This document shows, in pieces, positions 7,693 to 18,900 of a stretch of 64,000 nucleotides of DNA. Position 1 is the first letter of the stretch. The number at the start of each line of letters is the position of its first letter. Both the position numbers and the translations under genes were made by a program. This stretch comes from Debaryomyces hansenii CBS767 (Eukaryota > Ascomycota > Pichiomycetes > Serinales > Debaryomycetaceae), in assembly GCF_000006445.2 (NCBI RefSeq), contig NC_006047.2:1922001-1986000 (forward strand). Direction: 5' to 3'. The notes under the pieces are model-generated. The model was not told the DNA's origin and made no database searches. It worked only from the letters and a program-made list of their open reading frames with translations.

Positions 7693-9942
7693 TCATTCGT
7701 TACTCCAGTCTGAAGGACCCCATATCTTCACAATCTTATCGTCACCTACTGAGCACCATAACTTGCCGTAATCTTTGCAGTTTTTCTTCGGAATATAATA
7801 CTTGTTCCAATCCACTGAATTGCATAGTCCCACATGGCCTTTGATTCTGGTAATCAACTGCCCTGTCTCAATTTTCCAAATATATATATAGCCATCGACA
7901 CTGCCACTTATAGCTAATTCTTCCTGTTTGTCACTTAAATATCCAAAACTCGACCTGACGATGTATTTATCTTGACTATGACCAATTAACTTTTTCCTCA
8001 AGATTGGTTTTTCTGATTTCCCTAGCCCTGAAATATCCCAGATTTGAACCTCTTCTGGCGTAATGCTAAGCAACAAATACTTTCCATTAGAAGATATCGA
8101 GCATGATGTTAATTTTCCACCAAGACTGACAGTAGCTATTTTAGTAGTAGTGGAATTCGGGTCTAAAAGATCGGGAATAGTATAAAAGTATACTTGCTTA
8201 TCGTCATTTGCAGTTATCAAAAACTTTCCATCTGGTGTAATTGCTAGATCATTCACTCGATAGAAGTTGTTCTGTATATTATTTGTCTTATCTTTATTTT
8301 CGCCGTCGTTAGTTGAATCTGTCTTATCATTACCATCTTTAATATCACTTGAACTAGCTTTTTCATCGTGATACAACCCATTCTCTTCAGTATCGGCATA
8401 AAAATCGAAAAGCTCCTTCCCATCGATGTTGAAAGCCTTTAGTACTTTATCTGGCGATCCAATTATAAATTGAGGATCAGCTGTTGTAGGCAAAAATTCA
8501 CACGACCATGTTTTGATACTTTCACCAAGTGTGAAAGAACTCCTCAAGAGTGCTACTTGGCTATCCAGTTCAACATCCATAGATCGAGTTATTCTCTTGT
8601 TGTTTTTTTTAATATCCTTTATTGACCAGACTCTTACTACTGTATCCAAGCAGCAACTCACTAAATATTCTTCATTAGGTTCCCAGCAACAATAAATTAT
8701 TGCCTTATTGCTTCTTGTTCGACTTTTAATTCCCTGTATATCTGAATCCAATATAGCTATAACCTCAAAGTTATTCAAAACATCATATATTATTAACCTC
8801 CCATCCAATGAGCCTGTAACCAAAAGTTTCCCCAGGGGGGAAAATTTTGCAATCCAAACTTCATCGGAATGCTTATCCAATGTAGTTATCAAAGTTGAAG
8901 GGAAACTCTTTTTATATTTTTCATTTATTTCACTATAAAGTGGTGGAAGGAAAGTTTCCCCTTGTTTCTTGGAATTGATTCTAGGTGGTAAATAATAAGG
9001 AGACTGTTCCTTTTGGTATGCTGTAGCATTTTCGATCAATTTATCAAGATAATCAGGTGGTATATCAAATGCGGCTTTATTTGTAGCTGGATTTCTACAG
9101 CTATCTTTGAAAATAGTACACAAGTGCTTATCAATAAGTGTGTTTCTCAATTCATCAATAATATGTGGTAAGGATATTTGATTTATGGTTGTATCAGCCA
9201 AAAGCACTTGGTCATTTAAAATCATTTTTGTTAAATCAGCTAATTCTATCGGTGACTTCATTACTAATGGAAGTAATAAAGTAGATTCCTTCTCCCTATT
9301 TAATAATTCAACAAGGTCAGGCTTAAAGTTCCACATGGATCCAACGATCTCGTTTATATTTATGGACTTGAGTGCATTTTGTATTTCATCTAGTAAAGGG
9401 CATAAATCGTCCCGCAAGATAACGAGTAAGTCTGGAACAGAAATCGGCGTGAAGCTGTATCTTGATATGTCTCCCACTAACTCAGCTTTATGATATTGCT
9501 TGCTACTATTAAAAGCATTGACCACTAAGCATTCTAAAAAATATGTTCTTTTGATCAAATATGTTATAATTAGAGTGCAAACTCCCCCAATTGTATCAAC
9601 AGAATCTTCCTTCAAATTCAACGCTTTAAAAAGGTCAATTCCAATATTATTAAAGTCTTGGGGAATATCGTCGACGTTCATGGCGCTCTCCTCGGGTAAC
9701 ATTATATAGTTCAAATACTCAATTATAGTTGCATAATTTCCTACGTTCAACTCTTCATAAAACCATTCAATGAATTTTAATAAATCACTATATTCATTCT
9801 GATCATTATGATAAGGAGATTCGGCTTCATGAGTAATAGGGTTGAAGTGAATATCTTCTGATATTTGTTCCGCTAAATTACCATATCCCAATTCAGCTAG
9901 AGATTTCTGTATTAGCTGCAATTTAAACTGCTTAGACGACAT
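7693..9942 (-). CDS. GID7: GID/CTLH ubiquitin-ligase complex WD40 subunit
   Basis: This 749-residue protein starts with a LisH motif (about residues 6-38, LIQKSLAELGYGNLAEQI). A CTLH-type helical region follows (about 45-110). The C-terminal half, from about residue 345, is a WD40 propeller with blades such as HSDEVWIAKFSPLGKLLVTG and a final KIWGPSDW. An acidic Asp/Asn-rich insert lies between blades. This order is that of Gid7, a subunit of the GID E3 ligase that marks gluconeogenic enzymes for degradation when glucose returns. It is convergent with PDI1 and divergent from the Zn2Cys6 regulator that starts at 10120. Identification is confident. Confidence 0.92.
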   Translation of the reverse strand: MSSKQFKLQLIQKSLAELGYGNLAEQISEDIHFNPITHEAESPYHNDQNEYSDLLKFIEWFYEELNVGNYATIIEYLNYIMLPEESAMNVDDIPQDFNNIGIDLFKALNLKEDSVDTIGGVCTLIITYLIKRTYFLECLVVNAFNSSKQYHKAELVGDISRYSFTPISVPDLLVILRDDLCPLLDEIQNALKSININEIVGSMWNFKPDLVELLNREKESTLLLPLVMKSPIELADLTKMILNDQVLLADTTINQISLPHIIDELRNTLIDKHLCTIFKDSCRNPATNKAAFDIPPDYLDKLIENATAYQKEQSPYYLPPRINSKKQGETFLPPLYSEINEKYKKSFPSTLITTLDKHSDEVWIAKFSPLGKLLVTGSLDGRLIIYDVLNNFEVIAILDSDIQGIKSRTRSNKAIIYCCWEPNEEYLVSCCLDTVVRVWSIKDIKKNNKRITRSMDVELDSQVALLRSSFTLGESIKTWSCEFLPTTADPQFIIGSPDKVLKAFNIDGKELFDFYADTEENGLYHDEKASSSDIKDGNDKTDSTNDGENKDKTNNIQNNFYRVNDLAITPDGKFLITANDDKQVYFYTIPDLLDPNSTTTKIATVSLGGKLTSCSISSNGKYLLLSITPEEVQIWDISGLGKSEKPILRKKLIGHSQDKYIVRSSFGYLSDKQEELAISGSVDGYIYIWKIETGQLITRIKGHVGLCNSVDWNKYYIPKKNCKDYGKLWCSVGDDKIVKIWGPSDWSNE

Positions 9943-10119
9943 TTAAATTCGATTAATACCTTATCAAATTCATGGATGTTAATTTAGTATGGGGAACAAG
10001 AATTTTAAGGAGATTCTCATGAAGGCAAAATTTATACACAAAATTACATTGAAGTGCAATTTAAAAATTACTATAATAGAGCTGCAACTTATGCAAGGTT
10101 ACGATATCAATTGTTAGTT

Positions 10120-12888
10120 ATGTCATCTAGAAAAAGACATAGGATTAGTGTAGTGTGTGGGTTCTGTAAAAAGCGGAAAGTTAAATGTGATAAAGGTAAT
10201 CCATGTTCAACTTGTATCAAATATGGCAATCTGGAATGCCATTATCATATACAAGGTGTCGATGTTGTGAACAACAAGGTAAATGATGCAGAATATATAG
10301 TGCAAGATGAATTACAGATTTTAAAAGCTAAGATACGGAATCTTGAAGAAACGCTTACAACAAGTAATGAATCTTATAATGAAGACTCATCTATTCATAA
10401 CAGTAGCAAAAACGTGCTAAGCCAACCATCTAAACTGGAAAACGGTATTAGTTGCTTTGGTGGGTATAATCCAGTTGCGTCGCCAGATGAAACAATCAAC
10501 TTTTATGAAGGATATACGGCAGTTTTGGATGGTGAGCCTGTCAAGAGAAGAAATTTTGGTCCTTTGGCATGGTTATCATTAATTAAGGTTGATCCTGCAT
10601 TGACTATGCTATGGTCCTTTATTCATTCGAAGAAATTGCAGAAGCTGAACAGTTGTATGACTGAAGGTAATGGTAGTTGCTCGAGCCCAGAAAAACAATT
10701 CAGGGAGAGAGAATCCAATGATGCGGGAGTTAATGATCTCACCCCGTATAAAGATGTACCTCAGAGTCAGGTATTTGCCCCTAAGCTTATACCAAGTTCT
10801 TCAAATACTAGAAATAAAATCAATGAAAAGGCTATGTTATTAGGTCTAACCTTTTATGATGGAGGGATTGATGAGGAGTTGAAACTCATTGAGAAAATTG
10901 AATTAGTATTGCCTAATAAAAGAATAATTTGGAAACTTATTGAAAGGTTTTTTACGCATTTATATCCGTTCTTTGCTATTATAGACGAACTGTACTTTAA
11001 ATCTCTGATAACTCAATTGCTTGGCCCAGAAAGTTTCGATGACGAAAAAATCAGTAAATTGAAGGTTGAGAAAAGATTAGACTTTGCTTATTTGGGATTA
11101 TTATTGATTGTATTACGCTTGAGCTACTTGAGTTTATTCTCAAATATCACTACATTAAATGAAGCTAAATTATACTCAAATGACCCATCGCCGCAAGCTC
11201 AGGAATTCAGATATTTGCTAAATAATCCTATCGATATTGATGTAATTGATGTGGCACAACTATGTTTGAATCAATTTGACTTACTAAGGAAAGCTAATAT
11301 GGCTATAATGCAATTGGCACTCTTTACAAGACTATACCACATGTATGCCCCGGAAGATGGTGATGGGTCGGATGGAGGTGATTCACAAGTATTTACAGGT
11401 ATGTTAATTCAAATGGCAATTTCCATGGGCCTAAATAGGGATCCTGATAATTTTCCAGATCAATTTAATGATGAAAAGACGAACAATTTGGGCAGGAAAA
11501 TTTGGTATCTTCTATTGGTAAATGATATGAATAATGCGATGGCAATGGGATATCCAATGAGCACGAGCATTGAAATTTTCGATACCAAGGTGCCGTATTA
11601 TAAGAATGGAAACGGTAACATAAATGATATTGAATTAGAAAAAAGTGTCATTTCTTCCTTCGGAAGGATCGAAGCAATTTATGAGCCTATGTCAAAAGTA
11701 CTTAAAATGATCTTGAATGTGAGAGGGAATATTAAATTGTCAAAGGTAACAGCTGCTCTTGATAATTTAGAGAAAAGCTACATGAACGAGTACTGTGATC
11801 TAAGGAACTCTTTAGATAATGAAATTTTATCTAAATCAGATGTTGTCAAAAAGACGTTGAAGATGAAAATATACTTCACCTGTCATTTTTTCCGAGTATC
11901 CTTGTTTTTCCACTTTTACAACTATTACGAACGCAAAAACAATTATGATTTATCGTTTTTTTATCTAAAAAAGATTTTTTTGATTACCGTACTTGATTTG
12001 ATGCCGTTTTACAATGATATATTAGAAAGCAATCGTTTGATTTTCAAAAATTCTACAGATTTGGTTATAACCCCAAGTTTTGAGCTGGCTATTCACAAAT
12101 CCATTGTGGTTATAATTGCAACATTGATCAAAGTCCAGTTGACTATATTGGATTTGGAATTAAACTATAACCATGAAGAAAGACTCCTTAGTGATCTAGA
12201 TTATAATCTTCACTTTAAAAAGCTAGAAAGGCTTTTGGATCTTCTTAATAAAAGTTCCAAGGTGCTTCTTGACTATATATCTAGATTGAGTAGCCGGTAT
12301 TACTTTTCTTGGAGAATATCTAAAGCGCAGAATTTTTTGATGGATACTATTTTGTCAAAGGAGTTCTATGATAAGAACATTGGAACTTCTAAAACTACTT
12401 TGCTTAACTTTACGAGCCCAATGTTAGACGAATTAATCAATATTTTCGAAGATTCCCTAGCTTCTATTAAAGAAAAGAAACATATGAATAGACGGCGCAG
12501 TAGAGTAGAGGTACCAAATTCGGTTCCATCATTCGATAATGATACAAGAAATGGTTCTACTGATTCAGCCAGTAACTATTCAGATAATTCCTCTAATGAC
12601 TTCGGTACAAACGATTTTATCCAGAACGATCAAATTGATAGTATATGGTTGAACATGATGTCGTTGAAAAATGAGAATGCAAACACCGGAAACCAGTTCA
12701 GATCTAACCAAACAGATAATATATCACAGGAGGCCGGAATTGGTGAATTCAGCAGTATTCCCAATTATAATAACTTTGGCCTTGACCGTAATTCTAGTGG
12801 TAATACAGGGAATGGGAACTATTCTGCAGAGTTTGATGATATATTTGAAACATTTCCTATAGATGAATTATTCAAAAATTTGAATTAA
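10120..12888 (+). CDS. Zn(II)2Cys6 transcription factor
   Basis: The frame is open from 10054, but that codon is GTG. The first ATG, at 10120, directly precedes the DNA-binding domain, so I start there (922 residues). The zinc cluster has Cys13, 16, 23, 29, 32 and 40 in the basic context KKRKVKC. A heptad-like linker follows (about residues 70-95). A middle region (about 280-600) resembles the fungal_trans domain, with motifs such as MLIQMAISMGLNRDP and IWYLLLVNDMNNAMAMGYP. The C-terminal 120 residues are rich in Asn and Ser, as in activation domains. It is probably a nuclear activator of the Hap1/Mrr1 type, but I cannot name the orthologue or targets. It shares a short divergent promoter with GID7. 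Confidence 0.88.
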   Translation: MSSRKRHRISVVCGFCKKRKVKCDKGNPCSTCIKYGNLECHYHIQGVDVVNNKVNDAEYIVQDELQILKAKIRNLEETLTTSNESYNEDSSIHNSSKNVLSQPSKLENGISCFGGYNPVASPDETINFYEGYTAVLDGEPVKRRNFGPLAWLSLIKVDPALTMLWSFIHSKKLQKLNSCMTEGNGSCSSPEKQFRERESNDAGVNDLTPYKDVPQSQVFAPKLIPSSSNTRNKINEKAMLLGLTFYDGGIDEELKLIEKIELVLPNKRIIWKLIERFFTHLYPFFAIIDELYFKSLITQLLGPESFDDEKISKLKVEKRLDFAYLGLLLIVLRLSYLSLFSNITTLNEAKLYSNDPSPQAQEFRYLLNNPIDIDVIDVAQLCLNQFDLLRKANMAIMQLALFTRLYHMYAPEDGDGSDGGDSQVFTGMLIQMAISMGLNRDPDNFPDQFNDEKTNNLGRKIWYLLLVNDMNNAMAMGYPMSTSIEIFDTKVPYYKNGNGNINDIELEKSVISSFGRIEAIYEPMSKVLKMILNVRGNIKLSKVTAALDNLEKSYMNEYCDLRNSLDNEILSKSDVVKKTLKMKIYFTCHFFRVSLFFHFYNYYERKNNYDLSFFYLKKIFLITVLDLMPFYNDILESNRLIFKNSTDLVITPSFELAIHKSIVVIIATLIKVQLTILDLELNYNHEERLLSDLDYNLHFKKLERLLDLLNKSSKVLLDYISRLSSRYYFSWRISKAQNFLMDTILSKEFYDKNIGTSKTTLLNFTSPMLDELINIFEDSLASIKEKKHMNRRRSRVEVPNSVPSFDNDTRNGSTDSASNYSDNSSNDFGTNDFIQNDQIDSIWLNMMSLKNENANTGNQFRSNQTDNISQEAGIGEFSSIPNYNNFGLDRNSSGNTGNGNYSAEFDDIFETFPIDELFKNLN

Positions 12889-12991
12889 ACATTTTATGTT
12901 AGCTAGCATAAAATGTGTTGTATATATTAATTTAGCAAATATTGTGTATATTGTGTATTATGATCCGTATTATTTTATTGTATCATGTAGA

Positions 12992-13981
12992 TTACTGGCA
13001 TTCCCATAAGACCAAAGCATCTGGGATATTCAAAATCATAATATGGGAGTCTTTTGAATATGCACTAATTGATAAACAATGACTTTTCATTAGGGAGTCG
13101 AATGTAGAAAAGTCTACTTCATCAAAGGTATGCTTATATACCTCTTGATCTGGTTTAAGTTCCTCTGTACTTCTTTTGATAAACTCTGGGATTTGATAAC
13201 TCGAGATATAATCATCAATAGTTTCCGTCAATTGCAGTGAGTTAATGTGTAATAAGTTTAAGTATTCATAAATTGTTTGGCTTTGTTCATGGAAATCAAC
13301 ATCATTAAGATCTGGGTAACATCTGACATTCAATTTTGACGGCTTTTTAGTCAAACCCCCAACCGCTTTACTCTCATCTTGCAAAAACGAAATATTGTTA
13401 TTATTATTCGTATGAACTTTGACTGCACTATATCCAAAGACAAATTTAATTAAATGATGCATCTCATATGAGATATCTTCTTCCAGCGTAGACAGTGTAA
13501 TTAAGTAGCTGTAGGATACATGGTTTAAAGCACCATGACCTTTTTTCGATTCCATAATTTTTTTAATCAGTATTCCCTTCTGACTCTCAAAAACATTTGG
13601 AGCCGACTGAAACGTGCTTTTATTCAATTTAAGCTTAATTTGACGTGTGACTGAACTGAATTGAATACTATCAACAATATCCAAATCAGTATTATCCCAA
13701 ACTTGATGCATCGGAATCGCTTCAATTATTACAAAATCATCTGAATTGCATGCGGATACCTCTTGGATCAATTCAGGTAGCTTCTTAAACTCATCAAGCT
13801 CAAACTTTTGAATATTTCCGGCTAGCATAGCAATATCCAGAGGCAATGATTTCGAGTCAATAATCACGCTTACATCGTGTAGAATAGGATTGCTTTTGAA
13901 TATTTTCTCTATTCTTTTATGAACAATATTTTCATCCTGTTGCCTCCCCGGGGCTATAGTTATAATGCAATTACTGGACAT
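12992..13981 (-). CDS. Unrecognised 329-residue protein
   Basis: The ATG at 13979-13981 opens a clean frame of 329 residues, MSSNCIITIAPGRQQ onward. There is no signal peptide, membrane segment or known catalytic motif that I recognise. It looks like a globular alpha/beta protein with a single low-complexity Asn run near residue 193 and an aromatic C-terminus (ALVLWECQ). It lies between a regulator gene (tail to tail) and MET2 (same strand, 171 bp away). Codon use is like its core neighbours, so it is probably a genuine, fast-evolving yeast gene. I do not assign a function. Confidence 0.75.
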   Translation of the reverse strand: MSSNCIITIAPGRQQDENIVHKRIEKIFKSNPILHDVSVIIDSKSLPLDIAMLAGNIQKFELDEFKKLPELIQEVSACNSDDFVIIEAIPMHQVWDNTDLDIVDSIQFSSVTRQIKLKLNKSTFQSAPNVFESQKGILIKKIMESKKGHGALNHVSYSYLITLSTLEEDISYEMHHLIKFVFGYSAVKVHTNNNNNISFLQDESKAVGGLTKKPSKLNVRCYPDLNDVDFHEQSQTIYEYLNLLHINSLQLTETIDDYISSYQIPEFIKRSTEELKPDQEVYKHTFDEVDFSTFDSLMKSHCLSISAYSKDSHIMILNIPDALVLWECQ

Positions 13982-14152
13982 TAATACGATGAATAAGAAC
14001 TTATTTCTACAACAGCTTCCGATGGTTTCAATATCTATATATATAATATGCAGGATATTAGCGATGAGTTGAGTTTATAGATATATGGCTTTTAATGCTT
14101 ACAGAACATTACAATAGTAAAGAATCTATATTAACATTTACAAAGTTCAATA

Positions 14153-15613
14153 TTACCAATTAGTAATATTCGTTTCAGCTTCACCGAAAACCGAATTACC
14201 ACCATTATCGGAACTAGCTACATACTTGTTCCAATCTTCAAAGAGTTCTACCTTATTTGACTCTGGGCTGAAAAATTCAGGGAGCTTACTATGTAAAAAC
14301 TCTTTGCAGTATTTATCAATGATTTCAAATTCTAATAGAAATGCATCGTGACCTTCGGGCGAATTTATCTTCTTGAGAACACAATTCGGAATGCATTGCC
14401 CTAATAACTGTTGTTCTCCATATGTAAATAGCCCGTCAGATTGGATACCAATAACTAAGTGTGGTTGTTTCAAATTTGAAAGAAAATCTGGTAAAGGATC
14501 TTCCAAAACTTGCTCTGAATCAACCCTGTTCCTAGTTATATCATGGGTATCTAATTTTCTTGTAATTGAAATATAACAATTTGCATCAAAACGGTTAACA
14601 AATTTATTACCTTGATATCTTAAATAAGATTGAGCGGTAAAATAAGTTTGTGGCTTAACGGATGAAGACACACTTAATGATGATGAACTTCTATTCACAG
14701 ATGACCTAGATCTGGATCCTTCATTATGCAAGAGCCAGTTTTCTTCATCCTTATTTTTAGGGTATCTAATTCCTTGTTCTTGTTCTTGCTTTTTACGTTC
14801 TTCTTCAGAAATTTCTTTCGGTTCAATATTAGCTTTAACGGACGGCAAATTCCTTCCAAACCTTGTCTCGAACGAATTTCTTGATCTATATGTTAACAAT
14901 GCTGCCATTCTAGCTGCACTTAGTCCCGAATCTGGTTTAATGCCATTTTTGTTTTCATAATAATACCCATCGTCATAATTTGGATCACTGAAAATGCATT
15001 GTCTCTGTGTTTCATTCCACGAAATACACCAGGCAGATGCCCTAGCAGATGTTGCTAGAGAAATTACAGATTTAACATATGGTGAATCATTGTAGGTAGC
15101 GGCGTATTCCAAAGCAATCATTCCTCCCATAGAGCCACCTATAACACATGCGATGCCTTCTACACCTAATGAATCTAATATCAACTTTTGAATACTTATA
15201 TCATCCTTAACAGTCACTAATGGAAATAATGGACCGTATGGCTTCCCGGTAGATTTATCTATGCTTACTGGCGAGCAAGATCCATAGGGTGATCCCAAGA
15301 AATTGATGCAAATTATGAAAAATCTGGAAGGATCAAACGTTTTATCTGTACCTAATAAAGGTCCCCACCAATCTTGAACATCAGAAGATCCAGTTAAGGC
15401 ATGACAAATAATAAAAACGTTATCTCTATCTTTATTCAATCTACCCCATGTTTTATATGCCACTGGAAAGTTATTCAAAACTTCGCCACACTCTAATGTG
15501 TATGAAGGAATTTCAACAATTGTTTGACCTGGAACAAAAGTAGCATATGAATTATTGGCCTTTTGTTCTTCGGTAATATCTTTATAAGTTGGGTTTGGAG
15601 ATAGTAAAGTCAT
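14153..15613 (-). CDS. MET2: Homoserine O-acetyltransferase
   Basis: This 486-residue cytosolic enzyme moves acetyl from acetyl-CoA to homoserine, giving O-acetylhomoserine for methionine synthesis. It has the alpha/beta hydrolase fold of the MetX/Met2 family. The nucleophile is Ser161 in GGSMGGMIALEY, with Asp393 in the SDGLF motif and His422 in GHDAFLLE completing the triad. The N-terminal blocks CHALTGSSD and DWWGPLLG are diagnostic. A Ser/Arg-rich insert at about 295-320 is typical of fungal Met2. The start at 15611-15613 is the first ATG. Upstream are textbook sulfur and general-control sites (15743-15820). Identification is secure. Confidence 0.97.
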   Translation of the reverse strand: MTLLSPNPTYKDITEEQKANNSYATFVPGQTIVEIPSYTLECGEVLNNFPVAYKTWGRLNKDRDNVFIICHALTGSSDVQDWWGPLLGTDKTFDPSRFFIICINFLGSPYGSCSPVSIDKSTGKPYGPLFPLVTVKDDISIQKLILDSLGVEGIACVIGGSMGGMIALEYAATYNDSPYVKSVISLATSARASAWCISWNETQRQCIFSDPNYDDGYYYENKNGIKPDSGLSAARMAALLTYRSRNSFETRFGRNLPSVKANIEPKEISEEERKKQEQEQGIRYPKNKDEENWLLHNEGSRSRSSVNRSSSSLSVSSSVKPQTYFTAQSYLRYQGNKFVNRFDANCYISITRKLDTHDITRNRVDSEQVLEDPLPDFLSNLKQPHLVIGIQSDGLFTYGEQQLLGQCIPNCVLKKINSPEGHDAFLLEFEIIDKYCKEFLHSKLPEFFSPESNKVELFEDWNKYVASSDNGGNSVFGEAETNITNW

Positions 15614-15742
15614 GGCCTTCTTTTATTGGATTTGAAACTATTTATCTCGAATTATTACCTATCAATACAATACTAAATGTTTGCAAGCTGTGAACATGTG
15701 AATTCTATACTTCAATTACAACCGATTATTATTACAATAATT

Positions 15743-15820
15743 AAACTGTGGTGTCTTTCACTCTATGGGAACTTCTATGAATATGACTCAAAAATTTTTG
15801 CCTTGTCAATTTTCACGTGA
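15743..15820. promoter_or_regulatory. MET2 promoter: Met31/32, Gcn4 and Cbf1 sites
   Basis: Three classic motifs lie 130-210 bases before the MET2 start: AAACTGTGG at 15743-15751 (Met31/Met32), TGACTCA at 15784-15790 (Gcn4) and the palindrome TCACGTGA at 15813-15820 (Cbf1). In Saccharomyces these recruit Met4 and Gcn4 to sulfur-assimilation genes. Their joint presence here suggests the same logic operates in this yeast and gives an internal reference for reading similar motifs elsewhere in the window. Confidence 0.75.
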
Positions 15821-15950
15821 TAGGACGAAGATTACTATTACATGGCAGAAACAAATACTAATCAAGACCTTATATTTACTACACTAAACTATTGACGCAT
15901 CTTAGGCATATGAAGTGAATTGTTGTATTACGCTTCATTTATATTACGAC

Positions 15951-18900
15951 TTATTTGTTAGCATCTGTAACGGTAGTGTTATCATTTCCACTATCAGGTG
16001 CGATTCTTACAGTATCATTGCCATCCTCAAGACTAGGTTCTACAATTTCGGTCATGTTGTCGTCATTAGCAACATCATAATCACTATGATTATCCTGTTC
16101 ATATGTCTGATCGTGGTCTGATTCCTTATCTGAATCGTGGTCTGCGTCATATGTGTCACTATCGAAATATTCATTTGTTTCATTAACAACAGGTGTTTGG
16201 GTACCGGACTTGAGGTCATGCTTGGTATTTTCATGTTGTTTAGCAAGTATTAAACTTCTTGCATATTCTAGTTCATAATATATGGCTTCAATTGCATTCA
16301 AAACACCATTCTCTTGTTTCAATCTTTCGCTAATTTTCTTTGCCTTTGTAATCATTTTTGCATCCGATGTTGCAGTTTTCAATGCAGTGCACAATGAACG
16401 AGCATTTAACTTCTTTAACCCAATTCCAGCGCCAATATCTTCGATCCTTGAAGAATAGAAGAATTGATCCCCAAAAAATGGTTTGATTATAGTGGGAATA
16501 CCAGCTCTCATTGTAGCACCAGTTGTACCAGATCCACCATGATGAACAGCCGCGTCTATCTTTGGAAATAACCAATCGTGTGGAATAGATCCTGAATTGT
16601 AAATTTCCTCTGGTAGTTCAACTTCTGGCTCCGCATTGTCCTTTGCGGGGCTAGAGTTTCTGTCCGACCAACCTTTGTTCAAGATACAGCGAACATCTGC
16701 ATTGAGAACAGCTTCGACTATTGCCTTTGTAAGGCTCTTGGCATCTTCCACCACGATAGAACCAAACCCAATGTAAACAACCTTCTTATCGTCTGCTCTT
16801 GCCTTATTCATAAACTCAACCAATTCTTTCAGAGGTTCAAAATCATCAGCCGCTCCTTCGTCTAGAAACCAGTAGCCAGTAACTTTGACCCAATCTGGAA
16901 AATCAACAGAAGGTGGGAATATTGTAGGTGAGATGTTGTATAAAAACGGTATGTCATATTGTGCAAGTCTGTACAAATTGGTTCTTGGTAATCCCAACAG
17001 TTCTCTACGCCATTTATTGACCTGACTACTGATTCCCTTCCAAAGAACTGTCTCGAACATTAAATGTGTAATATAATTATACGAGCCACCCTTCTTTTTA
17101 TCGGGTACAATAAACGCATGTGGGTATGCCCTGGTCCTAGTCCATGGCATTGTAAACGCCCTTATGTAAGGAATACCTAATGCTTCTGCAATATGCGCAC
17201 CCACCATGGCTGATGGGCTTTCAATCAAAATATCGCTCCCTTGACAAGCCTTCCAACTAGTGTCTAATAATTCCTGAATCCAACCTCTGAATTTGGAGCT
17301 TGCTTCTTTAAGAAACGAGAGAGACATTGACCCGTGGGTTACCATCAATGACATCAATTCAACTGGATTTCCTGCAATTGTTTTAAATTTAATGCCATGT
17401 CCTACAATCCATTCTTCGAAGTCAGAGTGTGTGGCAATTGTTACATTATGACCCTCATTCAATAGCCCTTTGCCTAATGCTATGTAAGGTTGTACGTCTC
17501 CTCGTGATCCAATAGTTAATAATGTAAAATTAAAGGAAGTAGAAGGCCGTATTTCCGTCTTATAGAATGGAGAATCTTCTAAAACAATTGGCACATGTAG
17601 ACCAGCTGCAGCATTAATTTTGTCTTCAAATAACTTTAACCTTGCATTTTCAATTCTCCATTGCGCTAATTTGATTTCATTTGAAGACTTGGTAGTTTCC
17701 GCGGAAGAAGGGGTCTTTTGGAAACATCCAGACTTGCCATGTTGAGCACTTTTATTGTCGTCCGATGATTCGTTTCCAGATTCACGGTTTTTTTCCAATT
17801 GTCGTAATATCATAGCTAAACAATCATCTCTAGCACTCTGAACACTAAATTCCATAAATAGCTCATCATATCCACGAATAACAAGCACCAAACCAGAATA
17901 AGCTATATTTGATCCTTTCTCCTTAGAGCATGTATCGACATCAATTAATGGCAAAATCATTCTTGTTGAAACCCCAGGTAACATACTTCTAAAGCATATT
18001 TCACTATCACCTAAATATACCTTACCAAACACAGGAACTGCTCTTATAATATGACAATGATAGGAAGCTATCAACTGCTTTTTGTTATTAAATGAAAATC
18101 GCTCTTGAAAATGTCTTGTGTCTACCTCCCTTGCTGAAACATCTCGTATGAAGTAAGTATCGTTTTCATCAAGCTGTTCATAATGATTAACAGCAGCCAA
18201 CTTACTCCTTATTGATGACATAGCCTTAATACTTTTGCCGATCGATGACAATGTACTGTTCTTCTTTTTATTATCTTCATATTCGGAAGGGTCAGTAAGA
18301 TTCAAAGGGCCTGCTTCAAGCGGTTGAGGTGACTTTATTTGGGGTGATAATGCATCTGCTTTAGATAGCGTATTATTTTGAAAATTCGATGGGCTATTGG
18401 TGCTATTCTCCTCTGTATGACTATATCTAGTACAACTAACTTCGTAATTTTTTTGCGAAGCCTCGAAAGCCATATTCAAATCTTTCAAACCTGATAATGA
18501 TAAATTAATTCCTTGAACCGGAGAAGTAGTCTGAGAGCGATCTGGTGTTGATTTCTCTGATTCTGTTCTACTTTTGTTCGAAAATATTTTCGAGGGGGTA
18601 ATTAATGTTTTGCCGAATTTCCTTATCTTCGACTGTGGCAGGGTTGATACTGAATGCGTCAATCCACATTCAGATCTAGGTGATGCCAAGTCTGTATTTT
18701 GTGTATGAGTATTCCTATGGCTCGCCTCTTCAATTTGATCTATAATACTATTCTGAAAATGATCGGTTGTAAGCGTGGAGATAGCTCTCGGTATATGAAT
18801 TTCCTCATCCTTGTGAGTGAAAGGCCTATTCCAATTGGATCCCTTTTCACTGGTGTATTTTTTGCTTATACTGTTATGCCTATTTCGGAAGATATTTGAA

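Noticed and set aside
10054..10119. N-terminal extension of the first Zn2Cys6 regulator
   Set aside because: The codon at 10054 is GTG; the first ATG at 10120 directly precedes the zinc cluster as is usual.
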